From an uncultured Bacteroidales bacterium (GTDB lineage Bacteria; Bacteroidota; Bacteroidia; Bacteroidales; F082): a stretch of 13,555 nucleotides of DNA. The translations under genes and the position numbers were made by a program. Below, one piece after another: positions 6,695 through 13,555 of this stretch (within the stretch, counting starts at the first letter, position 1; each line of letters starts with the position of its first letter). The stretch is taken from positions 1 to 13,555 of the forward strand of contig CALAZZ010000299.1 of assembly GCA_937926515.1 (NCBI GenBank), written 5' to 3'. The notes beneath the pieces were generated by a model that did not search any database, was not told the origin of the DNA, and saw only the letters and a program-made list of their open reading frames with translations.

Positions 6695-8515
6695 TCAACT
6701 AAAGGATTGAAGATCGGAAAGTTTTCTATAAACACCACCAAGGGCTATCAAATCGTCATGCCTGCCACGTTCAACGATCACGCCTTTTTGCAAAACGATG
6801 ATCTCATCAGCATGCTGTATGGTTGACAATCGGTGAGCAATTACGATGGAGGTGCGGCTGCTCATTAAGCGTGCAAGCGCATCCTGTACCAGTTTTTCCG
6901 ATTCGGTGTCGAGCGATGAAGTGGCTTCATCCAGGATAAGTATGGGTGGGTTCTTCAGCACAGCCCGGGCGATGCTGATACGTTGCCTTTGGCCACCTGA
7001 AAGTTTTGATCCCCTGTCACCAATGGTGGTGAAATAGCCATCATCAAGGTTGGTGATAAATTCATGCGCATTGGCCACCCTGGCAGCCTCTATGACCTGC
7101 TCCAACGTAGCTGAGACATTGCCAAAGGCAATATTATTAAATACCGTATCATTGAACAGGATACTTTCCTGTGTTACAATACCCATAAGCCCTCTAAGGT
7201 CATCTATTCGATAATCACGTATATCAATGTCATCAATTAAAATGGCACCTGCCGTCACATCATAAAAGCGTGGCAATAAGTCAACCATCGTTGATTTACC
7301 ACCCCCCGATTCGCCAACCAGTGCAATGATCTTTCCTTTGCCAATGGTCAAATTGATTTTTTTCAGGACTTGCTCACGCTCATATTTGAAAACAACATCT
7401 TTGTAAACGATCTCATTTCTAAAATCATTGATGGTAACTGCATTCTTTTTTTCCTCTATAAGCTCTTCAGCATCCAACACTTCAAAAATACGCTCTGCCG
7501 AAGCAATGCCCTTTTGAATGCTGTAAAAGCCCTGTGCAAAAGTCTTTGCAGGAGGTATGATCTGCGAAAAGATGGCTATATAGGTTATGAAAACCGCTGC
7601 GTCGATGGCAGGCGTTTCGGAAAGTACCATACGGCCGCCAAACCATAATACGATCACAATAACAGTGGCCGAAAGGAATTCACTTAATGGCGAACTCAGA
7701 TCGCGGCGGCGGTAAATGCTTATCAGCAGCTTGGAATATTGACTGTTTTGTTGCTTGAATTTTTTATCCGAATAAAAGATGGCATTGAATGCTTTAATGA
7801 TCCTCAATCCTGAAATCGTTTCTTCAATAGTGGTTAGCATTCCCGCAAACCTGGCCTGTCCGATCTTTGATGAACGTCTGAGGCTTTTTCCTATCTGACC
7901 AATAAGTAGGCCGGTAACTGGGAGGATGATGATTACAAAAAGGGTCAGCTGAGGGTTCAAGCTCATCATAAATGCAAAATATGCGATAATGGTAACCGGA
8001 TCGCGCACAATCATCTCAAGATAATTCATGATGGAGTATTCCACTTCCTGCACATCAGTGGTGATGCGGGCAATGATGTCACCTTTTTTGTTTTTATTAT
8101 AAAAGGAAAGCGGCAGGATCAATATCTTATTATAAATACTGTTTCGTATGTCGCGCATGGCACCAATTCGCACATTGGCCATGAAATACATGGCGAAAAA
8201 ACGCGACAGGTTCCTCAAAAAGAATCCCAACAGCAGAATAATACAAATCATGATCAATGCTTCCATTTGACCCTGTTCGATAATGACCTTGCTGATGTGA
8301 TAATCAAGTGTGCTGCGCAAGGATTCAACAGAGAGCGACAATTCAGGTTTCACGGTTACCAGCTCTTCCGTGCTGAAAAGTAAATTGAGAAATGGAATCA
8401 GCATGACCAAAGAGAAAAGCGAAAATACGATGGTCAGAAGGTTAAAAAACACATTTAGAGAGGCATAACCCCAATAAGGCCCTATATAGCGCAGAATGCG
8501 ATAAAATTTCCTCAT
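6695..8515 (-). CDS. MsbA-like ABC exporter, fused transmembrane and ATPase domains
   Basis: A 606-residue half-transporter of normal length, expected to act as a homodimer in the inner membrane and export a lipid or other hydrophobic compound. The transmembrane domain spans about residues 15-325, with hydrophobic helices near 18-47, 86-112, 165-187, 189-208, 280-299 and 305-320. The ATPase domain is complete: likely A-loop Tyr378, Walker A GESGGGKST at 401-409, Q-loop Gln449, signature LSGGQ at 505-509, Walker B ILILDE at 525-530 with catalytic Glu530, D-loop SSLD at 533-536 and switch His561. No key residue is missing. The start ATG overlaps the purB stop as ATGA, so translation is probably coupled to purB and no separate promoter is expected. 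MsbA-type lipid A flippase is the closest functional guess. Drug or peptide exporters of the same subfamily look alike, so the substrate is open. Confidence 0.93.
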   Translation of the reverse strand: MRKFYRILRYIGPYWGYASLNVFFNLLTIVFSLFSLVMLIPFLNLLFSTEELVTVKPELSLSVESLRSTLDYHISKVIIEQGQMEALIMICIILLLGFFLRNLSRFFAMYFMANVRIGAMRDIRNSIYNKILILPLSFYNKNKKGDIIARITTDVQEVEYSIMNYLEMIVRDPVTIIAYFAFMMSLNPQLTLFVIIILPVTGLLIGQIGKSLRRSSKIGQARFAGMLTTIEETISGLRIIKAFNAIFYSDKKFKQQNSQYSKLLISIYRRRDLSSPLSEFLSATVIVIVLWFGGRMVLSETPAIDAAVFITYIAIFSQIIPPAKTFAQGFYSIQKGIASAERIFEVLDAEELIEEKKNAVTINDFRNEIVYKDVVFKYEREQVLKKINLTIGKGKIIALVGESGGGKSTMVDLLPRFYDVTAGAILIDDIDIRDYRIDDLRGLMGIVTQESILFNDTVFNNIAFGNVSATLEQVIEAARVANAHEFITNLDDGYFTTIGDRGSKLSGGQRQRISIARAVLKNPPILILDEATSSLDTESEKLVQDALARLMSSRTSIVIAHRLSTIQHADEIIVLQKGVIVERGRHDDLIALGGVYRKLSDLQSFS

Positions 8516-9879
8516 GCTTCTTCTGTTTTCAGCAAATCGAGACCTGTGTAGTTGTGAGGTGTAATATGGCGGAGTTCGTTTTTTACGGCTTCGGGCAGTT
8601 GGAGCTGATCAATGAACCCAGCAATAACGGCAGCATCAATCTTTTTATTGGTTCTGGTCAGTTTCTTTAGCTCCTCGTAAGCGCCTTCGTATTGTTCCCG
8701 TCGTAAAATGGTTTGAATAGCTTCAGCCACTACCACAAAATTTTGGTCCAGATCATCATTTATCTTCTTCTCATTCAGCAACAACTTCCCTATCCCCTTT
8801 TGTATTGATTTGATGGCAATGAGCATGTGTGCCAGAGGTACTCCCAGGTTGCGTGTAACAGTTGAATCTGTTAGATCACGCTGCAATCGGCTAATTGGAA
8901 GCTTGGCGGCAAGATGTGAAATAACAGCATTGGCCAGTCCAAGGTTTCCTTCAGCATTTTCAAAATCTAATGGGTTTACCTTATGTGGCATAGCAGAGGA
9001 ACCTACTTCGCCTGTTTTGATGGTTTGTTTAAAATAATCCATCGAAATATATTGCCATATATCTCGGCAAAAATCAATCAATATGGTATTGATGCGCTTT
9101 AAGTTATCCAAATAGGCTGCCAGATCATCATAATGTTCAATCTGAGTGGTAGTTTTTTGTCGATGCAGGTTCAGCTTCTCCTTCACGAAACTATTTGCAA
9201 ACTCCTCCCAGTCAATTTCAGGATATGCCACAACATGTGCATTCAAATTGCCCGTTGCTCCACCAAACTTGGCAGTGAAAGGAATATGCATAATCATTTC
9301 CATCTGATTTTTCAGGCGCTCAGCAAATACGTACCACTCCTTCCCCAGCTTGGTGGGACTTGCAGGCTGTCCATGGGTTCGGGCAAGCATGCTTATGTCT
9401 TTCCACAACATAGCTTTCTGCACAATTTCCACTATCAGGGTCTCCAATGCCGGAAACATGATCAGTTGATGGGCCTCTCGCAATGATAAAGGTATGGCTG
9501 TGTTATTAATATCCTGTGAGGTAAGCCCAAAATGCAAAAATTCTTTCCATTTAGCCAGTTCTAGTTGATCAAACCTATGTCTTATGTAGTACTCAACGGC
9601 TTTTACATCATGATTCGTTTCAGCTTCAATTGTTTTGACCTGAATAGCATCTTCAAGCTCAAATTCCTCATATAAAGCCCGAAGTTGATCAAAATGTTTC
9701 TTGTCAAAGTCATGCAATTGAGGCAATGGTAATTCACACAGCGCAATGAAATACTCAATCTCAACCATCACACGGTAACGGATCAGGGCATATTCTGAAA
9801 AAAATTCATCTAGTTCGGAAACCTTGTCGCGGTAACGCCCGTCAACAGGTGATATTGAGGTCAGTACGGATAAGTCCAT
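8512..9879 (-). CDS. purB: Adenylosuccinate lyase
   Basis: A 455-residue enzyme, within one residue of the E. coli PurB length and clearly similar to it along its whole length. It catalyses two fumarate-releasing steps of purine synthesis: SAICAR to AICAR, and adenylosuccinate to AMP. Visible landmarks are ISPVDGRY at 9-16, TNHDVKAVEY at 88-97, FGLTSQDINN at 117-126, RTHGQPASPTKLGKE at 167-181 (His169 matches the E. coli catalytic His171), TTQIEHYD at 244-251, the fumarase/lyase signature GSSAMPHKVNP at 293-303 with the catalytic serine pair 294-295, and SRLQRDLTDSTVTRNLGV at 330-347. The ATG at 9879 gives the expected MxLSxLTxxSPVDGRY start. A promoter lies 20 nt upstream. The gene is first in a two-gene unit with the ABC exporter (4-bp overlap). 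No other purine gene is in the window. Confidence 0.98.
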   Translation of the reverse strand: MDLSVLTSISPVDGRYRDKVSELDEFFSEYALIRYRVMVEIEYFIALCELPLPQLHDFDKKHFDQLRALYEEFELEDAIQVKTIEAETNHDVKAVEYYIRHRFDQLELAKWKEFLHFGLTSQDINNTAIPLSLREAHQLIMFPALETLIVEIVQKAMLWKDISMLARTHGQPASPTKLGKEWYVFAERLKNQMEMIMHIPFTAKFGGATGNLNAHVVAYPEIDWEEFANSFVKEKLNLHRQKTTTQIEHYDDLAAYLDNLKRINTILIDFCRDIWQYISMDYFKQTIKTGEVGSSAMPHKVNPLDFENAEGNLGLANAVISHLAAKLPISRLQRDLTDSTVTRNLGVPLAHMLIAIKSIQKGIGKLLLNEKKINDDLDQNFVVVAEAIQTILRREQYEGAYEELKKLTRTNKKIDAAVIAGFIDQLQLPEAVKNELRHITPHNYTGLDLLKTEEA

Positions 9880-9882
9880 GCG

Positions 9883-9903
9883 TTTTGAATTTGATATTCA
9901 AAA
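9883..9903. promoter_or_regulatory. purB: Perfect palindrome overlapping the purB promoter/leader (candidate operator or hairpin)
   Basis: TTTTGAAT (9883-9890) and ATTCAAAA (9896-9903) are exact inverted repeats separated by 5 nt. The right arm overlaps the TAnnTTTG element of the purB promoter. The left arm ends 3 nt before the purB ATG, so the whole leader lies inside the structure. It could bind a dimeric repressor or, if transcribed, fold over the ribosome site. Function is inferred from position only. Confidence 0.4.
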
Positions 9904-9928
9904 GTAAGAAATATTGATTCACCACCAA
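9899..9928 (-). promoter_or_regulatory. purB: Bacteroidota-type promoter for purB-ABC exporter unit
   Basis: Reading the minus strand, TTG (9928-9926) is followed after 19 nt by TACTTTTG (9906-9899). This matches the Bacteroidota sigma-70 consensus of TTG/TTTG at -33, a 17-21 nt spacer and TAnnTTTG at -7. Transcription would begin near 9893, giving a leader of roughly 14 nt before the purB ATG. Position, orientation and spacing all fit. It separates purB from the upstream DUF4249 gene, which ends at 9990. Confidence 0.6.
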
Positions 9929-9989
9929 TCCTTGTCATCCAATGCAGCTAAGTAAATCATTTTTAATGAATTGTCCTGTAAAGAGATTA

Positions 9990-10856
9990 TTATTTATTGC
10001 CATGTTTCAAAGTAAGAAACAGCGAATCAGAAACAATATGATGGATGCTTTTGCTTTTGTATGCCACAAAAAAACCCAGGCCGTCTTCTTCAATATTAGA
10101 CCGAATATTGGCAGGAGGCCCCGAAAAGAGTGGATTACTGAATCCACCTGATTCAGAGCGTAGCTCATTGAAGAAGTTATAATAATCCCGGGGGATCGCT
10201 GACATCATGAACTTTATAGTATCACCGGGTTTTATCTCGTCCCTGCGAAGGAATAGCACACCCATTCCCTTGATTATCTTACCATTAAACAACACATCAT
10301 CTATAACCATAGCTCGATATGCTGTATCGGTGAAAGATGTGCCGTTAACTTCAATATCAAACTTATAGAAATCCGTTGTAGGTGGATCATAGGCAAACAA
10401 TTTAACGATCCAGTAATCAAAACGCTCCTGCAGTTCAAGCTCAATATCATCAAGACTGAACGCTGAATGAGGCATTGTAGATTTGGCCGCATAGTAACTG
10501 GTTCCTCCTATTTGCTCATTGAGGTTGATCTCCAGTGTATATGTTCGTCCTGGTATGCCATAATAATGCGGTGGGGTCGCATAGATGCCACTCCCATGAG
10601 GAGTTTCAACCAGCTTGATTTTTTCATGTCCATCATCAAGGAATACCTCTGCTCCACTCACTACAGGCGGCTCCTGGTTAGAGAAATAAGCAGATGAGGT
10701 GGTCAAGCTGATGGTATGGCTGAGGGTATCAGTGGTTATTTGTCCGTCAACAACCAGTTTGGTAAATGAATCATCCAGTTCGATATCGTAGCGTTCGGTA
10801 CATCCATATACGAAAATCACTAAAATCATTGCCAATGCTTGATATCTCATAATCAT
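9990..10856 (-). CDS. DUF4249 family outer-membrane/periplasmic lipoprotein
   Basis: A 288-residue protein from the chosen ATG. The N-terminus is a lipoprotein signal: MIMRYQALAMILVIFVYGC with the lipidated cysteine at 19, and TERYDIEL after it. The mature part has the hallmarks of the DUF4249 family: KLVVDGQITTDTLSHTISL near the start, PPVVSGAEVFLDDG, GIYATPPHYYGIPGRTYTLEI, YYAAKSTMP, and a later YKFDIEVNG segment. Members are usually encoded directly downstream of a TonB-dependent receptor, as here, and are thought to act with it at the outer membrane. No biochemical role is established. The frame extends upstream to 10907, but that start would run 41 bp into the receptor gene and place 17 extra residues before the signal. 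The ATG at 10856 lies 10 nt after the receptor stop; an ATG at 10850 is equally compatible with the lipobox. Confidence 0.9.
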   Translation of the reverse strand: MIMRYQALAMILVIFVYGCTERYDIELDDSFTKLVVDGQITTDTLSHTISLTTSSAYFSNQEPPVVSGAEVFLDDGHEKIKLVETPHGSGIYATPPHYYGIPGRTYTLEINLNEQIGGTSYYAAKSTMPHSAFSLDDIELELQERFDYWIVKLFAYDPPTTDFYKFDIEVNGTSFTDTAYRAMVIDDVLFNGKIIKGMGVLFLRRDEIKPGDTIKFMMSAIPRDYYNFFNELRSESGGFSNPLFSGPPANIRSNIEEDGLGFFVAYKSKSIHHIVSDSLFLTLKHGNK

Positions 10857-10866
10857 TGTGTCCGTT

Positions 10867-13230
10867 TTAAAACCGAAAGTTATAGGTAAGTGCAGGCAAT
10901 ATTCCAAATAAGTAGGTCATTTCTGCATAGGTTTCATCCGGATTGTTCCGGTCATTAATAAAGTTGATTACCCAGGGATTCTTACGATAATAGGCATTAT
11001 ATACCGAAAGATTCCAATCGCTGTGCCATTTTCTGTCAGCCTTATGCTTTGACTTGTAAGTAAGCGAAAGGTCAAGCCGATGATAGTCAGGCAAGCGATA
11101 AGTGTTTCGGTCAGAATAAACAGGAGCAATCGTTGAGCCTATCTGAAAACGACCTGTTGGAAACGTAACTGCAGACCCAGTTGTATAGACCCAGTTGGCT
11201 CCCAAACTAAAACGACTGCTGAGGTCATAATTGATCACTATGGAGATATCATGTGGTCTGTCGTACCCTGCCGGATACGCCTTCCCCTTATTTATCTGCT
11301 CTATCTCACGGAATGTGCGGGACCAGGTATAACTCAACCAGCCACTCAGACGTCCTTCAACCAGCCTTGCCAAAAACTCTGTACCATATGACCATGCCCG
11401 GCCAAAACGCAATTCACCCTCCAGATAGCGATTCAATAGCAGTTCAGCATGGTCCCTGAAGTCTATTGCATTGTGATTCAGCTTGTAAAATCCTTCGATT
11501 GAAGTTTCAAGATTCCCACCAAGGAAATTTCTGAAATAACCAACCGAAAACTGGTCTCCTAACTGTGGCTTCACATTTGGACCTGAAGGAAACCAGATAT
11601 CCAAAGGCGTACCGGCAGTGGAATTCTGGGCAAGGTGAATATATTGCACATTGCGGGTATAGGCAGCCTTAATCGACGATAGTTCGCTCAGTTGGTAGGC
11701 AAGTGAGATGCGGGGTTCAATTCCGGCAAATGTGTTGTAGAAATCCCACTTTTTGTAATATGTTGAATCTGTTTTTTCAAAATCCTTGTTGTAATTAAAA
11801 ACGGTTGATTCACCAATATTGTTGAATAAGCTGAACCGAAGTCCGTAATTCATGATGAACCGATCACCTAACCTTTGTTCATTACTAATATACAGTCCAG
11901 TCTGAAGTGCCTGTCCCTGGTCCATTTCGATGGTATTAAATGGCGTATCACTACCTAGTCCCTGTGCTATCCCGGGCTGGAAGCTATGATAGGTAGCCTG
12001 AAGTCCAAAGCGAAGTGTATTATGCGCATCAGCATACCAGGTATATTCGTATTTAATGGTGTGGTCGGCCATAGTGGCTGACCAGTCAAATGCGTTGGGT
12101 CGGCCTTCAGGCACACCAAGGCTGTAGTTGAACCGGCTATAAATAAGTGAAAGGTTTGAAAATAAATTCCTGCCAAAAATATGGTTCCATCGCATTGTAA
12201 AGGTGCTGTTCCCCCATCCAATTCCAAATGCTTCATTTTTAAACACATCTTTCCCAAAATAAGCTGATATGAAAATTCTGTTGCTTGGATCCAGGATATA
12301 ATTGGCTTTAGCATTTAAATCATAGAAATACAGGGTATTGTCTCTTATCTGTGGGTCATCTGACAAAGCCAAAAAAAGATCAGCATAAGTACGACGACCG
12401 GCCAGCATAAAGGAGGATCTATTTGGTTGTATAGGCCCTTCCAATGTCAGCCTGCTAGAAATGGTGCCTATGCCACCCTGTCCTGCAAAATGTTTTACAT
12501 TGCCGTCATTCATTCGCACATCTACCACTGAGGATAGCCTGCCTCCGTACACAGCAGGAATATCACCTTTATAGAGCTCAACACTTTTCACCGCATCATT
12601 GTTGAACACCGAAAAGAAACCCATGAGGTGAGTCGGATTATACACCAATGCCTCATCCAGCATTATCATATTCTGATCCGGGCTCCCTCCCCGCACACTA
12701 AAGCCCGAGCCGCCTTCGGTGGTGGCTTGTACACCAGGCAACAGCTGTATGGCTTTGATGAGATCCGTCTCACCCATAAAAGATGGTATTTGTCTGATGG
12801 TTTTATTCTCCAGCCGGGCCAGGCTCATTTGAGCCCTTTTGATATGGTCATGCCTAGCCTCACCCGTCACGACAACCTCTGTTAATGATCGTTGAGCTGG
12901 CCGAAGTTCAATATATATGCTTGTATCCCGGTCCAATTGAAACTCAATTACACTGTGCTCATACCCAACGTAGGAGTATCTTATTTTGTGCCAACCCCTT
13001 TCCAGGCGTAATGAATAGTAACCATAATTGTTCGAAGCTGCTCCTTTACCGCCCGGTTCCACATAAACAGTTGCTCCAATGAGCAGTTCACCGTTGGAAG
13101 CATCACTGATAGTTCCACTTATGGTTAAATAGGTTCGATCACCTTGCTGGTCTTCATCAGCAAGAAGCCAACCGAAAGCATACAGTATCAGGGTTACGGC
13201 AAAAAGTGCGTTACGTAATGATAAAGCCAT
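10867..13230 (-). CDS. TonB-dependent outer-membrane receptor with N-terminal carboxypeptidase-regulatory-like domain
   Basis: A 787-residue receptor of usual length for DUF4249 partners. Residues 1-24 form a signal peptide (cut likely after WLLA). Residues about 36-110 are a carboxypeptidase-D-regulatory-like domain with SGTISDASNGELLIGATVYV and YGYYSLRLERGWHKIRYSYVGY. LTEVVVTG at 116-123 resembles the TonB-box-containing linker of this phylum. Residues about 145-240 are the plug: LLPGVQATTEGGSGFSVRGG, NMIMLDEALVYNPTHLMGFF and VELYKGDIPAVYGGRLSSVV. The remainder is the beta-barrel, with alternating aromatic strands and a C-terminal phenylalanine (TYNFRF), the usual outer-membrane-insertion end. 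It should import a substrate using TonB/proton-motive energy. The substrate cannot be inferred, and no SusD-like partner is present, so a polysaccharide system of the Sus type is not supported. The start is an ATG at 13230 with a short hairpin directly upstream and no Shine-Dalgarno sequence. Confidence 0.95.
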   Translation of the reverse strand: MALSLRNALFAVTLILYAFGWLLADEDQQGDRTYLTISGTISDASNGELLIGATVYVEPGGKGAASNNYGYYSLRLERGWHKIRYSYVGYEHSVIEFQLDRDTSIYIELRPAQRSLTEVVVTGEARHDHIKRAQMSLARLENKTIRQIPSFMGETDLIKAIQLLPGVQATTEGGSGFSVRGGSPDQNMIMLDEALVYNPTHLMGFFSVFNNDAVKSVELYKGDIPAVYGGRLSSVVDVRMNDGNVKHFAGQGGIGTISSRLTLEGPIQPNRSSFMLAGRRTYADLFLALSDDPQIRDNTLYFYDLNAKANYILDPSNRIFISAYFGKDVFKNEAFGIGWGNSTFTMRWNHIFGRNLFSNLSLIYSRFNYSLGVPEGRPNAFDWSATMADHTIKYEYTWYADAHNTLRFGLQATYHSFQPGIAQGLGSDTPFNTIEMDQGQALQTGLYISNEQRLGDRFIMNYGLRFSLFNNIGESTVFNYNKDFEKTDSTYYKKWDFYNTFAGIEPRISLAYQLSELSSIKAAYTRNVQYIHLAQNSTAGTPLDIWFPSGPNVKPQLGDQFSVGYFRNFLGGNLETSIEGFYKLNHNAIDFRDHAELLLNRYLEGELRFGRAWSYGTEFLARLVEGRLSGWLSYTWSRTFREIEQINKGKAYPAGYDRPHDISIVINYDLSSRFSLGANWVYTTGSAVTFPTGRFQIGSTIAPVYSDRNTYRLPDYHRLDLSLTYKSKHKADRKWHSDWNLSVYNAYYRKNPWVINFINDRNNPDETYAEMTYLFGILPALTYNFRF

Positions 13231-13232
13231 AG

Positions 13233-13246
13233 AAGCTTACAAGCTT
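13233..13246 (-). promoter_or_regulatory. Short hairpin abutting the receptor start codon
   Basis: The leader carries AAGCTTA twice (13233-13239 and 13241-13247 on the plus strand). In the transcript, AAGCT (13246-13242) can pair with AGCTT (13237-13233) around a 4-nt loop, ending two bases before the ATG at 13230. A 5-bp stem is marginal, but its position could affect ribosome access. Confidence 0.25.
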
Positions 13247-13280
13247 ATTGATGTATGTTCTAAATAACAATAAAATTCAG

Positions 13281-13295
13281 CAAATGTTGCATTTG
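13281..13295. promoter_or_regulatory. Inverted repeat CAAATG-N3-CATTTG in the receptor leader
   Basis: Perfect 6-bp arms with a 3-nt spacer lie about 50 bp upstream of the receptor ATG and downstream of the promoter-like element. This could be a small operator or a leader hairpin. A match this short can occur by chance in AT-rich DNA. Confidence 0.25.
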
Positions 13296-13325
13296 AGTTC
13301 AATAATGTCCAATCAGTAAGCAGGT

Positions 13326-13333
13326 CAAAAGTA
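13326..13333 (-). promoter_or_regulatory. Promoter-like -7 element (TACTTTTG) upstream of the receptor
   Basis: The minus strand reads TACTTTTG, the same octamer as in the purB promoter, about 95 nt upstream of the receptor ATG. A TTG at the proper -33 distance is missing: 17 nt upstream reads TTA, a two-of-three match. It is a half-supported promoter, possibly dependent on an activator or an alternative sigma factor. Confidence 0.3.
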
Positions 13334-13503
13334 AACAATTGTGATCATGATAACTATGGTGCAACGATCATTGCGTTTTCGATAGACGGAATGATGTAAC
13401 TTACTGATCTTTAATTTGAGGAAAGCACATAAGAATACTTCGATTCCAGCATTTCAGATTGTAAATAGTGCCAAAAGACGATGTTTTTTGACATATGCGG
13501 TTT

Positions 13504-13555
13504 TTAATGGCTGCCACATTGGCTACATTTGCCTTCAGGAATGATTATTGAAGTG
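13504..13555 (-). CDS. Possible C-terminal tail of a gene entering from the right edge
   Basis: Reading the minus strand from the window edge, one frame is open for 16 codons and ends at TAA (13506-13504), giving TSIIIPEGKCSQCGSH. The CxxCxxH at the extreme C-terminus looks like a metal-binding tail rather than random sequence. The orientation agrees with the downstream receptor. Sixteen open codons are expected by chance in nearly half of random frames, so this is only a candidate. No product can be named. Confidence 0.3.
   Translation of the reverse strand, partial: TSIIIPEGKCSQCGSH

Larger units (their letters stand above)
13231..13503. other. Intergenic region upstream of the TonB receptor
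   Basis: This AT-rich stretch of about 270 bp has no credible gene on either strand. It holds a promoter-like -7 element, one perfect short inverted repeat and a small hairpin next to the receptor start, listed separately. A 27-codon minus-strand reading frame (13494-13411) is present but has nothing to support it. No riboswitch or sigma/anti-sigma gene that might regulate the receptor is visible. Confidence 0.6.

Noticed and set aside
9942..10151. Plus-strand 69-codon frame over the end of the DUF4249 gene
   Set aside because: Most of it is antisense to a well-supported gene, and it has no recognisable features.
10857..10907. N-terminal extension of the DUF4249 protein starting at 10907
   Set aside because: It overlaps the receptor gene by 41 bp and puts 17 polar or mixed residues before a clear lipoprotein signal that has its own ATG.
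10867..13230. Receptor as a SusC of a polysaccharide utilisation locus
   Set aside because: No SusD-like gene or glycoside hydrolase is adjacent, and the partner is DUF4249; at 787 residues it is also shorter than typical SusC proteins.
13411..13494. 27-codon minus-strand frame upstream of the receptor
   Set aside because: Too short to distinguish from chance, with no ribosome site, signal or motif to support a small protein.

Overview
The window comes from a member of the Bacteroidota. The evidence is a very large surface protein ending in a type B type-IX-secretion (gliding-motility-associated) C-terminal domain, a TonB-dependent receptor paired with a DUF4249 lipoprotein, AT-rich start regions without Shine-Dalgarno sequences, and a promoter of the Bacteroidota TTG-N19-TAnnTTTG type. 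The exact lineage cannot be read from the sequence.

Layout. Positions 1-5904 (+) hold the 3' part of a giant extracellular adhesin-like gene whose start lies left of the window. It begins inside an array of perfectly identical 528-bp repeats (1-2047). A divergent module follows, then PKD-like modules that include a perfect 726-bp tandem duplication (2576-4049), a SprB-like segment, a cohesin-like domain, an Ig-like segment, a distant relative of the array module, a second SprB-like segment and the secretion domain. A small secreted protein of unknown function follows 16 nt later (5921-6559, +), probably in the same transcript.

The rest of the window is on the minus strand, convergent with the adhesin. 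Read in the direction of transcription it is: possibly the last 16 codons of a gene entering from the right edge (weak); a 273-bp intergenic region with small inverted repeats; a TonB-dependent receptor (13230-10867); a DUF4249 lipoprotein 10 nt downstream (10856-9990); then a separate unit with its own promoter, made of purB (adenylosuccinate lyase, 9879-8512) and, overlapping it by ATGA, an MsbA-like ABC exporter (8515-6695).

How the parts relate. The adhesin and small secreted protein are cell-surface products. The receptor and lipoprotein are a recurrent outer-membrane import pair whose substrate cannot be told from sequence. purB and the exporter are translationally coupled but have no obvious biochemical link.

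I do not see a defence system, CRISPR array, insertion sequence, tRNA or rRNA. The most notable content is the repeat architecture of the adhesin: two nested tandem arrays with zero nucleotide divergence inside a gene whose other modules have diverged. Next is a perfect palindrome overlapping the purB promoter.
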